From positions 1-37,837 of the forward strand of contig JAFXTC010000043.1 in assembly GCA_017525235.1 (NCBI GenBank): a DNA stretch of 37,837 nt. Reading direction: 5' to 3'. The notes beneath the pieces were generated by a model. That model made no database searches. It had not been told where the DNA came from and saw nothing but the letters and a program-made list of their open reading frames with translations. The DNA comes from Bacteroidaceae bacterium (lineage in GTDB: Bacteria > Bacteroidota > Bacteroidia > Bacteroidales > Bacteroidaceae). The position numbers were made by a program, and so were the translations under genes. Positions 34,443 to 37,837 of this stretch are shown one piece after another (the stretch's first letter is position 1; each line of letters starts with the position of its first letter).

Positions 34443-36557
34443 TTATTTCTCTATTAGCCAGTACTCCATGTGCTGGGTTTTGCGCTTACTCTTGAAGTTG
34501 AACTGGATGTCGTTCAGGGCATTGCCAATCTTCTGGAAGGGCGTATCTGAATCGTAATTGGGATAGCGCTGGGTCAACACATGACTGATGTCACCTAAGC
34601 TCCACCAACGGGCTTGCTCATCGTCTTTGGGACGACGGAAGGTCTCGCCAATCATCTCCACCAAATCGTTCAATCTTTGGAAGGGCTCATTCTCCTTTAT
34701 CAGGGTGGCTATCTCGCTGTCGTTCAGCCAGAAACGTTCTCCCTTGTTGAACAGATGAAGGGCTTGTGCAAAGAGCTGTTCATGGTTGAGACTGTCCTCG
34801 AAGTTGATGTTGCCATCGACTCCAATGCAGACAAAACGACGGCTTCCCGTTGGGTCCACCAGGGGCTTCATCTGATTGGTAGTACCAATAAAAGAGGTGT
34901 AGCGGCGATATTGTTTGATGGTCTTGCCGTAGGGTGGACGGAACTTGACATCGCTCGATGATAGCAGGTACTTCAGCACAATCTGTTGCGAGTTCGTGGT
35001 CTTGTCGAACTCGTCGATGTTGATGAGTGCAAAACTGGTCAGCGCGATGTTCAGATCGAACTCGTTCTTGAAGTTGATCTTGTCATTGTAATAGTCGCGT
35101 AACTCCTTAGGCAACAGAATCTTGCAGAAACGGGTCTTGCCACAGCCTTGCTTACCAATCAGCAGGGGAGTTAACGCATTGCCAGTCAACTGCTTATCGC
35201 TCTCACGCCATTGCGCCACCATACCCACGAGCCAGTATCTGAGGTACTTCTCCCAATGAGGTTGGTTGGTGGGCACGCGAGCAGCCAACTCCTTGATATA
35301 GTCGTGCCCGTTCCATTTGGGCAGTTTGTCGAGCCACGTGTTGATGGGGTCGTACTGCTCAATGCGGGTTGAGTCGATGAAACGGTTCACGTCCCGATCC
35401 CACGACTTCATTCCTAACTCGGTAGCTTTCAGCGTCATATCATTACGGACCTCCTCTGTCAGTGGTTTGAAACGTTGGTCGTCACTGAACTTCTCGCGAT
35501 ACTCAGCAACGCCCGTCAGCAGGTTCTTTCGCATCTCGTAGTTCGAGTTGAGGAAGATTTCTGTCTTCATGGCCTGGATGGTGTCCTCCGGCACGCTCTT
35601 CAAAGGGTGGATTTTATGTTTCTTGTAATAGTCCTCCTGCTCTGCTACGCTATAGACGCTCTGGAAAATCATCTTCACTAGCATCTTGTCGCGATTTAGC
35701 ACGGGGTGAAGCATCGCCAAGCCTTGGGCATGAGCCTTGGGGATGCCCTGGTCCAGACACATCGATGCAATCTGCATCAGCAGCGTTGCCTCCTTGTTCT
35801 CGTCGGGCAGCTCAAAATAACGGCCCATTACAGATTCCACGATAAAAGCCCAGTTCAGGTGATAGGTTCGGGTAATGGTTCGGCCAGGCATCAGGTGAGC
35901 CTCCTCGCTACTTATGGTAACGGGCTGAGGCTGTTTGTGACGATCCGTGTCGGCATAGAACGGACGAGCATCGGGGTTGAAGCCCGTTTCAGGGTCGGCA
36001 CTCATATACACCGTTCTGTCCAGACGAGGCTCCAGGAATTCTATGTCAAACGCAAACTGATTCTGATAGGCCCTGCGGGCCGTATTATATAGATTAAGGT
36101 GGAACTGACGGATTTCCTCTTCTGTCTTGGGAAGGCCCCCTTCGTATAGTTCGCCTCGACAGACAATCTTCACGCTACGTCCGGATCCGCCTAAGAAACA
36201 AAGCATTGTCTCAGGCAGTTTCTTGGCCAGTTCGCGGATTTCGACTGCCTTCTCGTATGTCTGCAGGTTGTTCACCTCCAATACAATCAGACCATTATAG
36301 TCAATCATCCGCCATTCACCGTTTCTGTTCTGGTAGTCTGCTGCGAAACAAATACGCGGCAGGCAAATACCTCCTTTCCATTGGGTGGAAATCTGTCCGT
36401 CGGCCTGACGGTGCGGATTCATTAGGTGATACACCTCTCTGGTTCCTCTTACAGCCTTTGTTATCCTTCCGTCTTTGATGGCTGCAGCCAAGTCAGTCAG
36501 CTCCACACGATTAATTACCTCCTTTTTACCACTCTTTCTTAATAATGTTATCCTCAT
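34443..36557 (-). CDS. BT4734/VirE N-terminal plus VapE-type helicase-like protein
   Basis: 704 residues. Residues about 40-200 match the BT4734-like/VirE N-terminal module (DYNGLIVLEVNNL at 86-98, FLGGSGRSVKIVCR, DIEFLEPRLDRTVYMSADPE), thought to be primase-related though the usual acidic pair is not clear. Residues about 400-640 are a VapE/VirE P-loop ATPase: Walker A GKQGCGKT (468-475), Walker B LINIDEFD (511-518), sensor GTTNQ (558-562) and an arginine-finger-like GSRRF (571-575). The last 100 residues resemble DUF3874 (TPFQKIGNALNDIQF). Such proteins are common in Bacteroidales elements, often beside HU-like genes as here. Divergent from the HU gene across a repeat-rich region, which suggests a replication initiator or helicase-loading role (inference). 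Confidence 0.9.
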   Translation of the reverse strand: MRITLLRKSGKKEVINRVELTDLAAAIKDGRITKAVRGTREVYHLMNPHRQADGQISTQWKGGICLPRICFAADYQNRNGEWRMIDYNGLIVLEVNNLQTYEKAVEIRELAKKLPETMLCFLGGSGRSVKIVCRGELYEGGLPKTEEEIRQFHLNLYNTARRAYQNQFAFDIEFLEPRLDRTVYMSADPETGFNPDARPFYADTDRHKQPQPVTISSEEAHLMPGRTITRTYHLNWAFIVESVMGRYFELPDENKEATLLMQIASMCLDQGIPKAHAQGLAMLHPVLNRDKMLVKMIFQSVYSVAEQEDYYKKHKIHPLKSVPEDTIQAMKTEIFLNSNYEMRKNLLTGVAEYREKFSDDQRFKPLTEEVRNDMTLKATELGMKSWDRDVNRFIDSTRIEQYDPINTWLDKLPKWNGHDYIKELAARVPTNQPHWEKYLRYWLVGMVAQWRESDKQLTGNALTPLLIGKQGCGKTRFCKILLPKELRDYYNDKINFKNEFDLNIALTSFALINIDEFDKTTNSQQIVLKYLLSSSDVKFRPPYGKTIKQYRRYTSFIGTTNQMKPLVDPTGSRRFVCIGVDGNINFEDSLNHEQLFAQALHLFNKGERFWLNDSEIATLIKENEPFQRLNDLVEMIGETFRRPKDDEQARWWSLGDISHVLTQRYPNYDSDTPFQKIGNALNDIQFNFKSKRKTQHMEYWLIEK

Positions 36558-36667
36558 TTTATTTGATATGTTTAATACAAGTTCGATTAATCCTGAAATG
36601 GAGCTGCGAATTTACAACAAAATTTTCAATTTTGCAATTATTGTCCCGTTATTGTTTTGAGAATTTC

Positions 36668-36691
36668 TTTTCGTTTTCGTTTTCGTTTTCG
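36668..36691 (+). repeat. TTTTCG hexamer repeat, four perfect units
   Basis: Four contiguous TTTTCG units followed by TTTTT. It lies 110 bp upstream of the VapE-type gene start, at the edge of the symmetric repeat complex. Confidence 0.8.
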
Positions 36692-36723
36692 TTTTTCATT
36701 TTTTTTTCAAAAATCACAAAACA

Positions 36724-36838
36724 GCCTACATGCCTACATAAAAATGCCTTTGAGCCCCGATGAATAAATGGTTTCGACCATCTACAAGCCTACATAAAGC
36801 CTACATAAAGCCTACATGATGCCTACATAAGCCTACAT
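36724..36838 (+). repeat. GCCTACAT iteron array, forward arm
   Basis: Seven exact GCCTACAT copies. Two are abutting (36724, 36732); after 48 bp five more start at 36788, 36799, 36810, 36821 and 36831, a spacing of 11, 11, 11 and 10 bp, about one helical turn each, so they would present on one face of the DNA. This is the usual geometry of iterons bound by a replication initiator or of cooperative operator sites. Confidence 0.9.
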
Positions 36839-36911
36839 GTTTTTGACCGAAAAACGGGCTTTTTGTGCTATTTATGCTTGCTCATAAACAATGCTTCACT
36901 TGATTGTAAAT

Positions 36912-36929
36912 AAATTCTCTAGAGAATTT
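36912..36929. repeat. 18-bp palindrome, copy 1
   Basis: AAATTCTCTAGAGAATTT, a perfect palindrome, identical to the copy at 36977-36994, 65 bp away. Confidence 0.9.
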
Positions 36930-36936
36930 TTCGGTT

Positions 36937-36951
36937 TGTAACTTAGTTACA
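36937..36951. repeat. Central dyad TGTAAC-TTA-GTTACA
   Basis: A 15-bp dyad centred at 36944, within 5 bp of the symmetry centre of the whole repeat complex. Confidence 0.7.
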
Positions 36952-36976
36952 GTTGGAATGAAGCGTGAATACAACA

Positions 36977-36994
36977 AAATTCTCTAGAGAATTT
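36977..36994. repeat. 18-bp palindrome, copy 2
   Basis: Identical to copy 1. A degenerate third copy (ATTCTCTAGAAAAT, about 37247-37260) lies just before the -7 element of the HU-like gene. Confidence 0.9.
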
Positions 36995-37069
36995 CACGAC
37001 TTGTAAATTGAGAAAAACATGCTTATCACTTACTTCGATGCTGTTTAACAGCTAAAATACCCCTAAATC

Positions 37070-37173
37070 ATGTAGGCACCATGTAGGCTTATGTAGGCTT
37101 TATGTAGGCTCAAAGCAAAAAGAAATACGATAACCGTCGGCTTTCAGTGGCAAAATCATGTAGGCATGTAGGC
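37070..37173 (-). repeat. GCCTACAT iteron array, inverted arm
   Basis: Six exact copies on the minus strand (ATGTAGGC on plus): starting at 37070, 37081, 37091 and 37102 (spacing 11, 10, 11 bp), then after 48 bp an abutting pair at 37158 and 37166. Confidence 0.9.
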
Positions 37174-37246
37174 TAATTAACGAAAACGGGTACGAAAATG
37201 TTAACCAATTTTTCTGGAAATTAAAATTCTCACGAAAAATTTTCAT

Positions 37247-37271
37247 ATTCTCTAGAAAATATGTATTTTTG
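37247..37271 (+). promoter_or_regulatory. HU-like gene promoter with overlapping palindrome
   Basis: TATTTTTG (37264-37271) fits the -7 consensus; no exact TTTG is seen 19-20 bp upstream. The degenerate third palindrome (37247-37260) occupies the space just before it, so a protein binding the 18-bp palindromes could also control this promoter. Confidence 0.5.
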
Positions 37272-37285
37272 TACCAAAATTCCGC

Positions 37286-37332
37286 GAACGTAGTGAGTTA
37301 ACTTCCATGAACGTAAGCGAATTAACTTCCAT
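37286..37332 (+). repeat. Tandem direct repeat in the HU-like gene leader
   Basis: GAACGTAGTGAGTTAACTTC (start of unit 1, 37286-37308) and GAACGTAAGCGAATTAACTT (start of unit 2, 37309-37332) both end in TTCCAT. Two adjacent 23-24 bp units in the leader upstream of the ATG at 37367. Confidence 0.7.
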
Positions 37333-37366
37333 TTTAACTACCAATTTAACTCCTAATTTTAAAATA

Positions 37367-37759
37367 ATGAAGTACAGAATCAAGAAAGAGACGAAGCCCA
37401 CATTACCAACATACGGTAAGTATAAGGCTGTTGCAGTTCATAATCAAACCATCGAGAGCCGGCAGCTATATGAGGAAGCCGCCAGACACATGACCATCGA
37501 AGGTGGTGTGCTTGAGAGCCTGATGATTTCGGTAGCAGAGACCTTGAGACGACATCTGAAGAATGGTGACAGAGTTCGCCTAAAGGATTTCGGTTTGCTG
37601 AAACTGGAGATTGAGAGCGACAAAGTAGACAATCTCAAGGATTTCCATGCCAAGAAGCACATCCGCGGTGTCCGCCTCCACTTCCTGCCCGAGAGCAACA
37701 AAGGTACTCAGGAACTCTACAAAGGCATCACCTTCGAGAGGGACAAACTTTCCACCTGA
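37367..37759 (+). CDS. HU-like (HU-HIG type) DNA-binding protein
   Basis: 130 residues from the ATG at 37367 (MKYRIKKETKPTLP); an in-frame ATG at 37307 would add 20 low-complexity residues encoded by leader repeats. The N-terminal YRIKK strand, then a helical pair (IESRQLYEEAARHMTIEGGV and LESLMISVAETLRRHLKNGD), then RVRLKDFGLLKLEI match the HU/IHF fold as found in the Bacteroidales HU-like group, with a diverged arm. Expected to bend or bind DNA. Adjacent to the symmetric repeat complex and divergent from the VapE-type gene; it may bind those repeats or act as architectural protein. Ends 1 bp before the convergent partial gene. Confidence 0.88.
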   Translation: MKYRIKKETKPTLPTYGKYKAVAVHNQTIESRQLYEEAARHMTIEGGVLESLMISVAETLRRHLKNGDRVRLKDFGLLKLEIESDKVDNLKDFHAKKHIRGVRLHFLPESNKGTQELYKGITFERDKLST

Positions 37760-37760
37760 T

Positions 37761-37837
37761 TTATTTGGTGGTTTCCGTCAGTCTGGTGCCCAGATAGTAG
37801 GTATGGGCTTCCTGGTAGAAAAAGGCTTTGCTGGTGG
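37761..37837 (-). CDS. C-terminal end of an unidentified gene (runs off the edge)
   Basis: A minus-strand frame enters from the right edge and stops at 37761-37763. The 24 visible residues include SKAFFYQEAHTYYLGTRL and end in ETTK, a plausible protein end. Too short to assign. Convergent with the HU-like gene. Confidence 0.5.
   Translation of the reverse strand, partial: TSKAFFYQEAHTYYLGTRLTETTK

Larger units (their letters stand above)
36724..37173. other. Mirror-symmetric repeat complex, origin-like
   Basis: The forward arm (36724-36838) and inverted arm (37070-37173) mirror each other about 36948.5: each has an abutting pair on the outside, a 48-bp gap, then helically phased copies. The core between the arms (36839-37069) is AT-rich and holds two identical 18-bp palindromes and a central 15-bp dyad. 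Neighbours are a VapE-type ATPase and an HU-like protein. No DnaA box was recognised. Function as replication origin is an inference; a divergent-promoter control region is the main alternative. Confidence 0.6.

Noticed and set aside
36724-36838. Short regularly spaced repeats resembling a CRISPR array
   Set aside because: The repeat is 8 bp with only 2-3 bp between copies, so there is no room for spacers; phasing and the inverted partner array fit protein-binding iterons.

Overview
The window looks like a chromosomal segment of a Bacteroidales bacterium, most likely in or near Prevotellaceae. Evidence: many upstream regions carry the Bacteroidetes promoter (TTTG, 19-20 bp, TAnnTTTG); no consistent Shine-Dalgarno sites; several secreted proteins end in a short D-I-Y-x-x-x-G-(K/R) ... 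G-(I/V)-Y-I-(I/V)-N tail; and the gene content (methylmalonyl-CoA mutase pair, AspT-type carrier, BT4734/VapE-type protein beside an HU-like protein) is typical of this order. No rRNA, tRNA or CRISPR array was seen.

Left part (1-7.6 kb). The edge holds the 5' end of an IS3-family (IS150-like) element, followed by about 0.9 kb of decayed DNA with direct repeats and a patatin-phospholipase fragment. Next come two exported beta-rich proteins (+), then on the minus strand a secreted metallophosphoesterase, an unknown 191-residue protein and a secreted GH13 alpha-amylase with a C-terminal starch-binding region.

Centre (7.4-18.3 kb). Nine intact minus-strand genes plus a broken one are packed with gaps of 63 bp or less behind one good promoter at 18306-18336. 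In transcription order: a three-TM membrane protein, a 1068-residue tubulin/FtsZ-superfamily GTPase homologue, a membrane protein with zinc ribbon, Ig-like domain, Ala-Glu-Lys helix and MORN-like repeats, five exported proteins, a trypsin-like lipoprotein protease, and a truncated paralogue of one exported protein. This is the best candidate for an undescribed multi-compartment system: a cytoplasmic tubulin-like filament linked to inner-membrane and periplasmic parts.

Middle right (18.4-32.4 kb). A large exported carboxypeptidase-regulatory/MG2-domain protein, the mutA-mutB operon (succinyl-CoA/methylmalonyl-CoA interconversion, propionate route), an AspT/YidE-type transporter whose leader holds two heptamer repeat arrays, a Na/Pi cotransporter-PhoU protein, and an unusual exported fusion of a CE15-like esterase with an alkaline-phosphatase-superfamily phosphodiesterase.

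Right part (32.4-37.8 kb). Small proteins of unknown function, a 33-bp tandem repeat array built on ATGTTT-N2-AAACAT dyads, then a BT4734/VirE/VapE-type primase-helicase-like gene diverging from an HU-like DNA-binding gene. The 0.8 kb between them holds a striking mirror-symmetric complex: 13 copies of GCCTACAT, seven forward and six inverted, with matching 48-bp gaps, around an AT-rich core with two identical 18-bp palindromes. It resembles an iteron-type replication origin or a large regulatory complex and is the second main discovery candidate.
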